A program made the position numbers and the translations under genes. From Murdochiella sp. Marseille-P8839 (GTDB lineage Bacteria; Bacillota; Clostridia; Tissierellales; Peptoniphilaceae): 64,000 bases of DNA. This document shows positions 1 to 8,481 of this stretch, piece after piece. The stretch lies in assembly GCA_019753405.1 (NCBI GenBank), contig JAIKLF010000006.1:1-64000 (forward strand), written 5' to 3'. The notes under the pieces are model-generated. The model was given only the letters and a program-made list of their open reading frames with translations, was not told where the DNA came from and did no database searches. How positions within the stretch are numbered: the stretch's first letter is position 1; each line of letters opens with the position of its first letter.

Positions 1-93
1 TTATATCGAAATTTGTGAGACATGTGCAGTAGTCTATTTTGGAGTTCTTAGTCACGTTTTTACAACATATATGGGATAAACATTCGCAAAACA

Positions 94-1539
94 CTACATC
101 TTGCGTGACATCAATACTACTGTCTCCACATGCTTCGTCCGCGGAAACTGGTCGAAGGCAACCACTTGCTCTACGCGGTAGCCGCCGGCAGTAAAGAGAG
201 AAAGGTCATGGACTTGGGTGGTGGGATTGCAGGAGATGTATACGATGCGCTCGGGAGCGGCAGCGATGAGGTGGGCGATGGCCTTGGGATGAATGCCCTG
301 GCGGGGCGGGTCGAGAAGGAAGACGTCGGGACGATCGCCGATGTCGGCAAGACGGGTAAGCTCAGCAAGGACATCTGCAGCGACAAAGCGCACGTTCGCA
401 AGACCGTTGCGTTGACAGGCTTCACGGGCTTTTTCGACGGCTTCCTCCACAATCTCGACGCCGATGACGCGCTGGGCGCGTGAAGCGGCAATTTGCGCGA
501 GGGTTCCCGTGCCGGAATAGAGATCGTAGACGGTTTTGCCGCGCAGATCGCCGGCCAGGTCAAGTGCCTTGGTATAGAGGTTCTTGGCGCCCATAACATT
601 GGGCTGGAAAAAGGAAAACGGCCCCACGTGAAACGAGAGGTCAAAAAGGCGCTCCTCAAGATAAGAACGTCCTTCCAAAAGATCGAGGGCATCCGCCTGC
701 ACCACGTCCGCAACGCTATCATTGGTCGTGTGGAAGACGCTGACGAGGCGCATGGAAAGGGAAAGGCTGTGCAGAAGGCGCAGAAATTCCGTCGTGTCGA
801 GTGCCGTCCAGTCGTGCTCCGAGGTCGTTACAAGATTGACCATCAGTTCCCCCGTCGTAAGGGCTGCACGCAGCACAAGATGGCGCAAATAGCCACTCTT
901 CTTCGCACGATGATAGAATGTCCACTCGCGCTCACGACAAAAACGCTCCACCGCCTTGCGCAAAGAATTAAAGTCCTCCGGAACGATATTGCACAGGGGC
1001 GTCGGCAAAATATCATAAAAATGGCCCGGACGATGAAGTCCCAGCGTCAACGGTCCGCCGGGCGTGCTGTCGCCGAAGGTATACTCCATCTTGCTGCGAT
1101 AACCTTCCAGCAACGGACTGCGATAGAGGGAAATGGCGGAAGAAAGCCCCAGCGGCGCATATAACTCCCGCAGCTGCCGACTTTTCAGCAGCAGCTCTGT
1201 TTCCACGCTGATCGTCTGGTAATTGCATCCTCCGCAGATCCCTGCCTGTGGGCAGGTCGGACGATGTTCCATGGGCGACGGTGCCAACAGTTGCAAAGGC
1301 ACCACCTCGCGTACCCCGGCATGCGAGCGCTTCACGCGGCAACGCCAAATCTGCCCCGGCAAGCCGCCCTTCATGCGCATGGGCGCGACGGCTTCGCGTT
1401 TACTGTGATCCACGGGCAGCTCCAACATCTCCCCCACCGGATCATGCGGAATCGGCGACAGCACCACGCCACTCGCACGATCGGGATACGCCAGCTCTTC
1501 AATTCGCACGTCCACCACCGGATGTTTTTTCTTCGTCAT
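94..1539 (-). CDS. rlmD: 23S rRNA (uracil-5-)-methyltransferase, TrmA/RlmD family
   Basis: SAM-dependent RNA m5U methyltransferase, 481 residues from the start chosen here. The N-terminus is TRAM-like. An iron-sulfur cysteine set (C..ICGGCNYQ) lies in the middle. The C-terminal Rossmann half has the SAM loop YDLYSGTGTLA, the DPPRQGIH motif and the catalytic cysteine in YISCNPTT (about residue 437). The reading frame stays open upstream to 1881, but that stretch is low-complexity (many His, Pro, Ser). The ATG at 1539 is preceded by AGGAAGG at good spacing and opens with MTKKKHPVVDV, so it is taken as the start. It stands alone, with a long repeat region upstream. RlmD versus the RlmCD type seen in Gram-positives cannot be decided from sequence alone. 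Confidence 0.93.
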   Translation of the reverse strand: MTKKKHPVVDVRIEELAYPDRASGVVLSPIPHDPVGEMLELPVDHSKREAVAPMRMKGGLPGQIWRCRVKRSHAGVREVVPLQLLAPSPMEHRPTCPQAGICGGCNYQTISVETELLLKSRQLRELYAPLGLSSAISLYRSPLLEGYRSKMEYTFGDSTPGGPLTLGLHRPGHFYDILPTPLCNIVPEDFNSLRKAVERFCREREWTFYHRAKKSGYLRHLVLRAALTTGELMVNLVTTSEHDWTALDTTEFLRLLHSLSLSMRLVSVFHTTNDSVADVVQADALDLLEGRSYLEERLFDLSFHVGPFSFFQPNVMGAKNLYTKALDLAGDLRGKTVYDLYSGTGTLAQIAASRAQRVIGVEIVEEAVEKAREACQRNGLANVRFVAADVLAELTRLADIGDRPDVFLLDPPRQGIHPKAIAHLIAAAPERIVYISCNPTTQVHDLSLFTAGGYRVEQVVAFDQFPRTKHVETVVLMSRKM

Positions 1540-1893
1540 CGTCCCTTCCTTCCTGTTCCCTCCCATTATAGCGGATTCGCAAGACTCTCCGTCGAGAAAA
1601 TCCGGGAGGGGGCGCGAAGCGAATGGAGCGTGGCATGGAGTCCAGTGTGGTGCGGAATGGTGGGACGGCATGGTGATGCGGTGGGATGACGTGCATTGCG
1701 GGGCGGTGAGATGACGTGGCATCGCGGCGTGCGAGGTTTGGCCGCACGGCTGGAATGACGTGGCGGCGTATGGCAAAGCGGTAAAGGAAGCAGCGTAGTT
1801 TTTCGGCGGGGCGACAGGAGGTCGCGGAGCGCATAGCGGGCAACGACGGAGGCTGGTTTCTTCTACGCCGACGCATGGCAAAAGAAGTGTTTT
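1540..1893. other. Non-coding upstream region of the rRNA methyltransferase, with degenerate ATGACGTGGC repeats
   Basis: No convincing gene. The stretch from about 1610 to 1860 repeats variants of ATGACGTGGC and GCGGGGCGGTG in one orientation, giving spurious open frames rich in His, Pro and Arg. A promoter for the methyltransferase should lie here, but no clear -35/-10 pair was found. Confidence 0.5.
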
Positions 1894-2428
1894 GTGTCCG
1901 TAATTTCACTTTTCGGATTATAGGACACGGCTTTTATGCCTTCAAGCCAGCAAAGTGTATCCCTTTTTCCACATTTTAGAATTAGGGACACAAATTCATG
2001 CTTCCGTAGCCGAAATTTGTGTCCCTATTTTGTGATTTTCGTAATTTCGGACACCGTTTTACCCGATCAAGCCAGAATACTGTGTCCATTATTGCATTTT
2101 TCGCGTTTTCGGACACAACTTAACATACTGAAGTTGAAAAATCGTGTCCTTATTTACACTTTTCGTGATTTCGGACACAAATCCAAGCTTCCGTAGCCGA
2201 AACTTGTGTCCCTTTTTGCACTTTTCGCATTTTCGGACACAACTTAACACGCTCAAGCCGAAAAAGCGTGTCCCTTTTTAGCACTTTTTAAAATTACGGA
2301 TACAAATTCAAGCTTCCGTATTCGAAACTTGTGTCCCTTTTTTGCTTTTTTCGTATTTTCGGACACTCTTCTGCCAATCAAGCCTGAAAACTGTATCCTT
2401 TTTTTGCACTTTTCGAGGTTTCGGACAC
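1894..2428. repeat. Alternating inverted-motif array, GTGTCC/GGACAC family, copy 1
   Basis: About nine pairs of the hexamer GTGTCC followed by its inverse GGACAC. The inner spacer (GTGTCC to GGACAC) is 23-24 nt and T-rich, with the pattern CTTTTTGCACTTTTCGCATTTTC. The outer spacer (GGACAC to next GTGTCC) is 27-28 nt and often contains AAGCTTCCGTAGCCGAAA or AACTTAACACGCTCAAGCCG. The repeat period is about 62 bp. The motif is often extended to TTGTGTCC/GGACACAA. Some copies have one mismatch (GTATCC, GGATAC). The same family with the same 23/27 geometry returns at 30435-30718. No protein-coding sense was found in any frame. Confidence 0.9.
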
Positions 2429-2504
2429 AATATACAGTCTTTCCCTAACCGCTATATGAGGAATCAAAACAAAATAGACGTTTCTATAACATCATGGCGC
2501 TGAG

Positions 2505-2660
2505 GCGCCATAAGGAGCCGGCCTGCGGCCGGCGAGTTTGAGAACGCCGACGAAGGCGGCTCCTCTTTGATAAACGCGCCGCCAACGGCATTCCGAGCGG
2601 CGCTCCTTCTTCAAACCGTGCTGCCAACAGCGATTCCAAGCGGCGCTCCACTTCTTCGCC
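2505..2660. repeat. GC-rich palindromic modules (REP-like double hairpin plus GCGCCGC modules)
   Basis: At about 2511-2560 lies an inverted copy of a 50-bp element found again at 9953, 10220 and 18445: two adjacent hairpins (GCCGGCC.GGCCGGC and GCCG..CGGC) bounded by GGAGCC and GGCTCC. It is followed by two copies of a second module, AACCGCGCCGCCAACGGC then AAGCGGCGCTCC, which pairs as GCGCCGC/GCGGCGC. These modules border the CCCTGGCT array that follows. Confidence 0.8.
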
Positions 2661-3071
2661 CCTGGCTGGAACACGTTGTTTTTTCCAACCAGGACTCGAC
2701 AGAGCGTGCCTGACCCTGGCTAGAACGCGTGGTTTTTCACAGCCAGGGCGCGGCGAGCTTAAAGAGACCCTGGCTACGAAACGTTGTTTTTTCCAGCCAG
2801 GGTTCGTAATAGCAAACCTGACCCTGGCTGGAACGCGTTGTTCTTCGCAGCCAGGGCTTGGCGAGCCTAAAGAGACCCTGGCTACGACACGGTGTTTTCT
2901 TCAGCCAGGGCTCGACAGAGCGTGCCTGACCCTGGCTGGCATGCGTTGTTCTTCGCAGCCAGGGTTTGGAAGACATGAAGCGACCCTGGCTATAATACTT
3001 CATTCTCTCCAGCCAGGGTTTAGCCAAAAAAATCGGCCCTGGCAAAGGCAATTCACTCCGCTCAGCCAGGG
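2660..3071. repeat. Alternating inverted-motif array, CCCTGGCT/AGCCAGGG family, copy 1
   Basis: CCCTGGCT and its inverse AGCCAGGG alternate with spacers of 19 nt on both sides in the well-preserved units, so the motif changes orientation every 27 bp and the full period is 54 bp. About eight pairs are present. Spacers are similar but not identical between units, for example GGAACGCGTTGTTCTTCGC inside and CTTGGCGAGCCTAAAGAGA outside. Sister arrays lie at 18544-19008 and 29909-30321. Confidence 0.92.
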
Positions 3072-3094
3072 TCGCGCATAATTTATTAGTCAAA

Positions 3095-3250
3095 ACCGCG
3101 CCGCCAACGGCAATTCCAAGCGGCGCTCCGCCTTCAAACCGCGCCGCCAACGACGATTCCAGCGGCGCCCCTTCTTCAAGCCGTGCCACCAACGTCATTC
3201 CCAGCTGCGCTCCTTCCTCTAACCGTGCCTCCATCGACTCTTTCATCGGC
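3095..3250. repeat. GC-rich palindromic modules, three copies
   Basis: Three successive copies of AACCGCGCCGCCAACGGCAA then AAGCGGCGCTCC, about 46 bp apart and progressively degenerate (the last reads GCCGTGCCACCAACG...CAGCTGCGCTCC). Stems pair GCGCCGC with GCGGCGC. They close the far side of the CCCTGGCT array. Confidence 0.75.
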
Positions 3251-3368
3251 GCTTACAGCCACACTCCTCTACTAAAGAGTACATATGAAGACTGCCATTC
3301 CTTTCTGATGCAACACCCCACGTCATCTTGATGTCTTCGACCACCCAAAAACATGAACATCAAAAAAG

Positions 3369-3625
3369 GGCTCCTCGGAATGCGGTCGAATTTTCCCTTC
3401 AAGGAGCCTAAAATTGCAGAATACAAATTAGGGATCCTCGCAATGCGCGCAGCATTTTATTTTTAGGAGCCCAAAAATCCAAAGCTTAAAAAAAGGCTCC
3501 TTTTTCTTTCGCAAAACAACGCCATGCGGGAGCCTAAAATCTTAAAATATAAAAATGGGCTTCTTTACGCCGCAAGATAGTCGAAAATCGGGAGCCCAAA
3601 TTCACAAAATGCAAAGCAAGGCTCC
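3369..3625. repeat. Alternating inverted-motif array, GGAGCC/GGCTCC family, copy 1
   Basis: GGCTCC and GGAGCC alternate: GGCTCC-28 nt-GGAGCC-23 nt-GGCTCC, a period of about 63 bp, with about four pairs. The 23-nt spacers (GGAGCC to GGCTCC) are A-rich here, for example CAAAAATCCAAAGCTTAAAAAAA. The 28-nt spacers share a core like TCGCAATGCG. The geometry matches the GTGTCC/GGACAC family. A second array of this family is at 55155-55503. Between this array and the next gene (3630-3850) are imprecise direct repeats around TCGAAGGCAGTA and AAGACAGTG. Confidence 0.85.
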
Positions 3626-3924
3626 TTTTTTGTCATGTGAACTGCACCGCTCGAAGGCAGTAAGACCAGCACCTCCTCGAAGACAATGACGAAAGTACCG
3701 CTTCGGAGACAGTGAAGACGTCCTCGCAATAGAGACAAAATAAACCGTATTTCTACGGACACAGTGCGGCCAGCACCCCCTCGAAGGCAGTAGAACAGCG
3801 CCAGCTTCAAAGACAGTGTTACAGCACAGTTACGACCACAGAAGGTATGCACAGGGTGCGCTCATCGTGTATACTTAGTGCATAGCGACGCTCATATGGG
3901 CGCCGAAAAGAGAGAGAGGAACAG

Positions 3925-4725
3925 ATGAAACAAAAACGATTACTCCTCGCCCTGGCACTGAGTGGCGTCGTGCTTACCGCTTGCACCAGCAATCCCGGCT
4001 TTGAGCTGGTCGACGTCCATCGAGAAGAGAGCAGTGCCGGCAAAGAAGAAACCAAAACGATTACGGAAATCATGGAACAGGAATTTCCGGTTACCACCGA
4101 GGTGGACGCATCCATCCCGGCGGGCGAATATAAGATTGTGCAAAAAGGCGTACGCGGAAAAAGCAAAATCACCTACGAGGTGCAATATCGCGATGGCCGT
4201 GAAGTCGGGCGCAAAGCGCGTGCCGAAGAGGTGTTGAAAAAGCCGATAGAGGCCATTGTGAAGATTGCGCCCACGCCGGATCATGACGAAATCGGCGCCC
4301 GCGAAATCATCGGCTATTCTCAACCAAAAGCGGATAAATACGTAAAACCGGCCGTCATCACCACGACCTCCACGCCGTCTGAGCTGGTTCTGCGCATCTT
4401 AGCCGACAACAAAGCGCTCGAAAAAGACGACAGAAATGCGGACGAAAGCTCCTCGCGTTCGTCTTCCTCGAAGGCGCAATCGTCGAGCGTTCCCGACATT
4501 CGCATTGTCCCGATGGATCCCGATGAAAAACCGATAGAGCCCAAACCGCGCTCCTCAAGCAGACCTCCGGTACAGACCGAAGAACCCACGCCACCCGAAT
4601 CTCAGCCGAACGAGACGCAAGAACCTACACCACCTGAAGAACCTCAGGAGACCGAAGAGCCTCAAGGAACCGAAGAGCCCGCACCGCCCGAAGTCTCCGA
4701 ATTTGTGCCGAACATCGTCGAGTAA
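3925..4725 (+). CDS. G5-domain lipoprotein with acidic/proline-rich tail
   Basis: Secreted lipoprotein of 266 residues. A lipobox LTAC puts the modified cysteine at residue 20 after a short hydrophobic signal. Residues about 45-115 fit a G5 domain (conserved GEYKIVQKGVRGKSKITYEV and a basic/aromatic strand pattern), a family found in wall-associated proteins and linked to glycan or peptidoglycan contact. Residues about 155-190 are Ser/Arg-rich and the last 80 are a Pro/Glu/Thr-rich tail, as expected for a flexible wall spanner. The start follows an AGAGAGAGGAAC ribosome site. It is one of five plus-strand genes, transcribed away from the repeat island. TATACT at 3870 could be its -10, but no good -35 is visible. 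Confidence 0.82.
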   Translation: MKQKRLLLALALSGVVLTACTSNPGFELVDVHREESSAGKEETKTITEIMEQEFPVTTEVDASIPAGEYKIVQKGVRGKSKITYEVQYRDGREVGRKARAEEVLKKPIEAIVKIAPTPDHDEIGAREIIGYSQPKADKYVKPAVITTTSTPSELVLRILADNKALEKDDRNADESSSRSSSSKAQSSSVPDIRIVPMDPDEKPIEPKPRSSSRPPVQTEEPTPPESQPNETQEPTPPEEPQETEEPQGTEEPAPPEVSEFVPNIVE

Positions 4726-4860
4726 CGCTGCAATAGCCGGTAACCGGCAAGGGATTGCGCTATCTCAAGCGCGTTACGCGGCTCTTCCATGCATCGGTTA
4801 CAAGCATTCTGCAAGCACCTGGAACAGATGATGGGAACTGGGCAAATCCGTTAACCAATC

Positions 4861-4899
4861 AAAAAACAGCACGGTCATAGAGTGACCGTGCTGTTTTTT
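4861..4899. terminator. Bidirectional rho-independent terminator
   Basis: A perfect stem AACAGCACGGTCA / TGACCGTGCTGTT around the loop TAGAG, flanked by A6 and T6. It sits between the convergent G5 lipoprotein and CWB2-CAP genes and can serve both. Confidence 0.93.
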
Positions 4900-4931
4900 C
4901 TTATGCTTTTGCGCGGATGCGCAATGCGTGA

Positions 4932-6857
4932 TTAGCGATACAGATGCGACAGATCCTTCAGCTCAAAGTTCGGATCATAGCTCGTATCCTTAGCACCCCA
5001 GACGACTTCCCAATAGAGACGTCCGTCTTCCGCCGAAAACACACTGATACCAACATGCGTATACTTGGGGTTTACCACAGTATGCTGATGCGGAGCATGG
5101 TTCATCAATCCATCAATGAAGTCCTGCGCAGAGGGAACCGAAGCAACCGATTCTCCCATGGCGGTATACATGCCCTTTCTCTGGAACTCTGCCGTATACT
5201 TCAACCCATCCGGACGGATGTGTGACATCAGTCCCGTCGCTTCACGCGCACGCGACTTCGCCAACTTCGCCAAAACGGGATCAATAGAGACCGGCGTTGC
5301 GCCATATGCCGCACGCTGCTCATTCAACAGCGTCAACACGCGATCAATCTGCCCATCTTCATAGGTTCCCTTGAGAATATGGCGATAGGAATTATCAATG
5401 TTAGGATCGTTGAAGTTACCGCCGAAGTAGAAACTCCACGCACCGTTATACTTCGCAAGACCGATTGCGGTAATCGTGCCCGATCCGCCATTGTTGAGAT
5501 ATACGCGATTCAGGTTGCCCATCAAATCCGGATCATAGCCGAAAAGGCCCGATACGCGATAATACTCATCGCCTGACCAATACTGTCCGCCCGTCGGCAA
5601 CATCCCTGTCTTCTGCGCAAACATTAGGCGATACGCCGCCTCAATGCTCAAGTTCGGATCATACGTTAACGGTTTTAAGCCGGCATCCTTACGCAGCGAA
5701 TTGAGTTTAGCGACAAACTCGGTTGCGCCTTCCGTCGACATATCCGATTCAAGCGTTTTCAATGCCTCTTGCACAACCGTCGGTAGTTTCGTTACATCAA
5801 CCACACGACCAGGCTTCTTTTCCTGCGGATAGCCAGGATTTTCATCCTGACCACCCAGCGTCGACTTCAGACTCGTCAGATTGCTTTCACTGATGGTGCC
5901 AAAACCGCCCATGGTGTAGAGCGTTGCAAGGACTTTGTTATCCTTAAGATAGCTTGCCACATCGCTGGAAGTCTGATCTTTACGCACCAGAAGAATCGGC
6001 GCATTCAGCTGCTGCGCAGCCGAGCTCGCAGACAAGGCATCCGAAAAGACCTCACCGCTCGCCAGGAATGCCTGCTTGGCATCGGCAAAATTCTGCTTCG
6101 CCACCGCCGCACTGACTTCATAACGGTTCGCGCCCGTGATGCGCGTCGGCGTCGAACCCGTTAAGCGCTGAAGCGTATTGGCATACGACTCCGGAACGGA
6201 GCCCGGACCGCCGATGATTTCGCACGCCACGTTGCCCAGCGTCTTGACGTAGTTTTGAATCGCTGTCGGGAACTGTGCGCCGACCAGTAAAACGGCCGCG
6301 TTCTTTTTATGCGCATACGGCGCCGCCACCAACGCATCGGAATAGACCTGACCGGTCGTCACCACAATGCGATCGACCTTGCCACAATATTTCGCTGCAT
6401 TGGCACTTACTTCGTAACGGTCACGTCCACCGACACGAATTGGCGTCGTCCCCGTCAGACTTTGTACACTTGCAGCGACACTCTCACTGACCGATCCCGT
6501 ACCGCCCATAATATAGACCTGTGACGGTTTTAGGTTCTTCAACACCTGAATGGTAGCCGCCGGCATGGCGTCCTTTTTGGTGTAGAGAATGGGATACTTG
6601 CCCTGGGAAATATTGGTCGAACTGATGGCATCCGCAAACGCCATATCATTGACCAAAATCACCTTATCCGCTTTCTTTCCTTCCGTAAAGAAGGTGTCGC
6701 TTACCTTTTTCGCCACGTCTTCACGGCGTGCGCCATCTAGACGCTGAATCTGCCATTTTTCAGCCACCGCACCCGCGCTCGGCGAAAAGACGCTCGTTAA
6801 CGTCAGTGCCGCGCCCAAGGCGAAGGCCAACAAGCTTATTTTTCGTTTTGCTTGCAT
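4932..6857 (-). CDS. Secreted CWB2-repeat protein with two C-terminal CAP/SCP-like domains
   Basis: 641 residues from the ATG at 6857, preceded by GAAAGGAGAG (upstream in-frame codons lack this). Order: signal peptide 1-31; three CWB2 repeats to about residue 330, with the hallmarks VYIMGGTGSVS, RVGGRDRYEVSANAA and YSDALVAAP; a short linker; then two CAP-like segments. The first (FVAKLNSLRKDAGLKPL...) looks degenerate. The second keeps the CAP residues SHIRPDG, MGES and HAPHQHT. CWB2 domains hold proteins non-covalently to an anionic wall polymer in Clostridia. CAP domains are found in secreted proteins of varied function, so the activity is not predicted. It pairs in type with the CWB2 protein at 31394. 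Confidence 0.93.
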   Translation of the reverse strand: MQAKRKISLLAFALGAALTLTSVFSPSAGAVAEKWQIQRLDGARREDVAKKVSDTFFTEGKKADKVILVNDMAFADAISSTNISQGKYPILYTKKDAMPAATIQVLKNLKPSQVYIMGGTGSVSESVAASVQSLTGTTPIRVGGRDRYEVSANAAKYCGKVDRIVVTTGQVYSDALVAAPYAHKKNAAVLLVGAQFPTAIQNYVKTLGNVACEIIGGPGSVPESYANTLQRLTGSTPTRITGANRYEVSAAVAKQNFADAKQAFLASGEVFSDALSASSAAQQLNAPILLVRKDQTSSDVASYLKDNKVLATLYTMGGFGTISESNLTSLKSTLGGQDENPGYPQEKKPGRVVDVTKLPTVVQEALKTLESDMSTEGATEFVAKLNSLRKDAGLKPLTYDPNLSIEAAYRLMFAQKTGMLPTGGQYWSGDEYYRVSGLFGYDPDLMGNLNRVYLNNGGSGTITAIGLAKYNGAWSFYFGGNFNDPNIDNSYRHILKGTYEDGQIDRVLTLLNEQRAAYGATPVSIDPVLAKLAKSRAREATGLMSHIRPDGLKYTAEFQRKGMYTAMGESVASVPSAQDFIDGLMNHAPHQHTVVNPKYTHVGISVFSAEDGRLYWEVVWGAKDTSYDPNFELKDLSHLYR

Positions 6858-6880
6858 GGACTCTCCTTTCACTCTTCGAT

Positions 6881-6912
6881 AAAAAAGGGGAGATTCTTTC
6901 GAACCTCCCCCT
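6881..6912 (-). terminator. Rho-independent terminator downstream of the sortase substrate
   Basis: Read on the minus strand: GGGGGAGGTTCG loop GAATCTCCCC then T6. It lies between the sortase-substrate gene and the CWB2-CAP start, separating their transcription. Confidence 0.82.
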
Positions 6913-6980
6913 TGAGGTTGCTCCACGTATTGGACAACCCTCTTCATTCACACCAATAGCAGTGCGTTATTCAACCCTGA

Positions 6981-8177
6981 TTACTTGCGTTTTTTGGAGG
7001 CAACAAAGGCGCCAGCAGCAAGTACAGCGGATCCGGCATAAGCCAGAACAGCGATGTCACCGGTCTTCGGAGCGACTTTCTTGTCGTCCTTCTTCTCTTC
7101 CTTCTTGTCTTCCGGTTTTACTTCCGGCTTCGTATCCGGCTTCGGAGCTTCTTCCGTAGTATCCGGCTTCGGAGCTTGCGTGTCGTCCGGCTTCGGAGCT
7201 TCCGTATTCTGCGATTCGGAGTCTTTCGGTTCCATTGTCTCTTCGTCGCCGAGGATATCATGGTACTGTTTCAGGATTTCTTCGCCAAGGTTCAGCTTCT
7301 TCACCGTCTCCGGCAGGAGAACTTCCTCATCATAAACCAGTTTTGCCAGCCAGTAAGCGACATAATCTTTCGCGGCCAGTTCAGCCAGCTTCGGATTGGT
7401 TTCGCCCTTGATCATTTCTTCCGTCGCTTTTCTCTGGAAGGTCTTGATCTTATTCAGCTCAACCTCTCTCAGGTTGAGTTCGTCTTCCAGCATTTCCATA
7501 TCCTGGAAGGCTTGAGCCCAAGCAAGCTGAGCAGCTTTCTCTGCAGCTTCCGCCTCTTTCAACAGAAGATCCTTATAAGCCTTCGTCTGGTTCAACTGAA
7601 CTAACTCATCCTTTTTGAGTTCGATGCTCTTCGCATACCATTTATCGTCACGGTTGAGTTTTTCAATGTTATTATCTTTGACCCATTGCTGAGCATCCTT
7701 AAGTTTTTGCGCCAGTTCAGCATTGCCCTCTTTTTCAGCAATCTCAATGGCACGAATATATGCTGCATCATCTTCAAGGATATTTCCGAGTCCATCAAAC
7801 TGTTCAGCATAGTCAAGCTCTAACATATCCTTATTATTGCGATTTTCTGTTTGCTTTTCCATCCAATAATCAATCTGTTTATTGGCAGCATCAATCGCCT
7901 GCTGTGCTTCAATAACCTCAAGCTTTGCATCTTTTACTGCTTCTTTAGCATCCGCCCAATCTTTTGCTTTCTTTTTTTCGGCCTTCTTGGCATCGTCGAA
8001 TTTCTTCTGCGCTTCTTTAACCACTTCTTGTTGCGCAGCGATAATCTTTGCATATGCCTCAGAAGAGGTCAGACCCTTTACCTCCGTAGCGGTGGGGGCT
8101 GCCAAAACCGGGGTGGCTACTGCGCCTAATGCCAATGCACTGGCCAGTGCCAAAGCAACAATACGTTTCGTTTTCAT
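6981..8177 (-). CDS. Coiled-coil surface protein with LPXTG-like sorting tail
   Basis: 398 residues. A signal peptide ends near residue 26 (ATPVLAAP). Residues about 30-300 are Lys/Glu/Ala-rich and strongly predicted coiled coil (repeated AEK, KKA and EAQQAI heptads). Next comes a spacer with APKPDDTQ / APKPDT repeats, then Lys/Asp-rich sequence. The end is a sorting signal: APKTGD in the LPXTG position, a hydrophobic helix and the positive tail SKKRK. The leading residue is A rather than L, so a sortase with relaxed preference, or one tuned to this variant, would be needed; no sortase is in the window. Strong RBS CGGAGGAAAA. Its own promoter is at 8286-8314. Confidence 0.85.
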   Translation of the reverse strand: MKTKRIVALALASALALGAVATPVLAAPTATEVKGLTSSEAYAKIIAAQQEVVKEAQKKFDDAKKAEKKKAKDWADAKEAVKDAKLEVIEAQQAIDAANKQIDYWMEKQTENRNNKDMLELDYAEQFDGLGNILEDDAAYIRAIEIAEKEGNAELAQKLKDAQQWVKDNNIEKLNRDDKWYAKSIELKKDELVQLNQTKAYKDLLLKEAEAAEKAAQLAWAQAFQDMEMLEDELNLREVELNKIKTFQRKATEEMIKGETNPKLAELAAKDYVAYWLAKLVYDEEVLLPETVKKLNLGEEILKQYHDILGDEETMEPKDSESQNTEAPKPDDTQAPKPDTTEEAPKPDTKPEVKPEDKKEEKKDDKKVAPKTGDIAVLAYAGSAVLAAGAFVASKKRK

Positions 8178-8481
8178 AGTTTTTCCTCCGTAATAAGTTC
8201 AACCTGCTTTACACATCAACTGCTATGGTTGTGCATGTAATCCGTGAAGCCCCGAAATCTCAGAAACTTCTTGATTTACAAGCTGATGATACCAATTCAC
8301 TGTAGCCTTGTCAACGGGTAAAGCACGTTTCGGGGCAATTATATTACAAAAAAGTAACGGCAGAGGCGACTTTTTTTGTTTTTCGTTACTTTTTGTTCGT
8401 TTCCGGGTCCTTGTTACAGGCGACTACAGGCTTGCCGACTTCTATAGGGGATGTACGACCGGCGTCCTATGTTGCCGGCAA
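8178..8481. other. Intergenic region between htrA-like gene and sortase substrate
   Basis: Holds the promoter of the sortase substrate (8286-8314) and its 5' leader of about 100 nt. Nothing else was recognised. Confidence 0.6.
8286..8314 (-). promoter_or_regulatory. Sigma-70-type promoter of the sortase substrate
   Basis: Minus strand: consensus -35 TTGACA (8309-8314), 17-nt spacer, -10 TATCAT (8286-8291). It is about 110 bp upstream of the ATG and is one of the best promoters in the window. Confidence 0.85.

Noticed and set aside
1540-1881. N-terminal extension of the rRNA methyltransferase
   Set aside because: Low-complexity His/Pro/Ser peptide without family similarity; the ATG at 1539 has a strong ribosome site.
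2737-3246. Minus-strand open frame of 169 codons
   Set aside because: It is the CCCTGGCT array and GC-rich modules read through; the peptide is just repeats of the same few residues, with no ribosome site.
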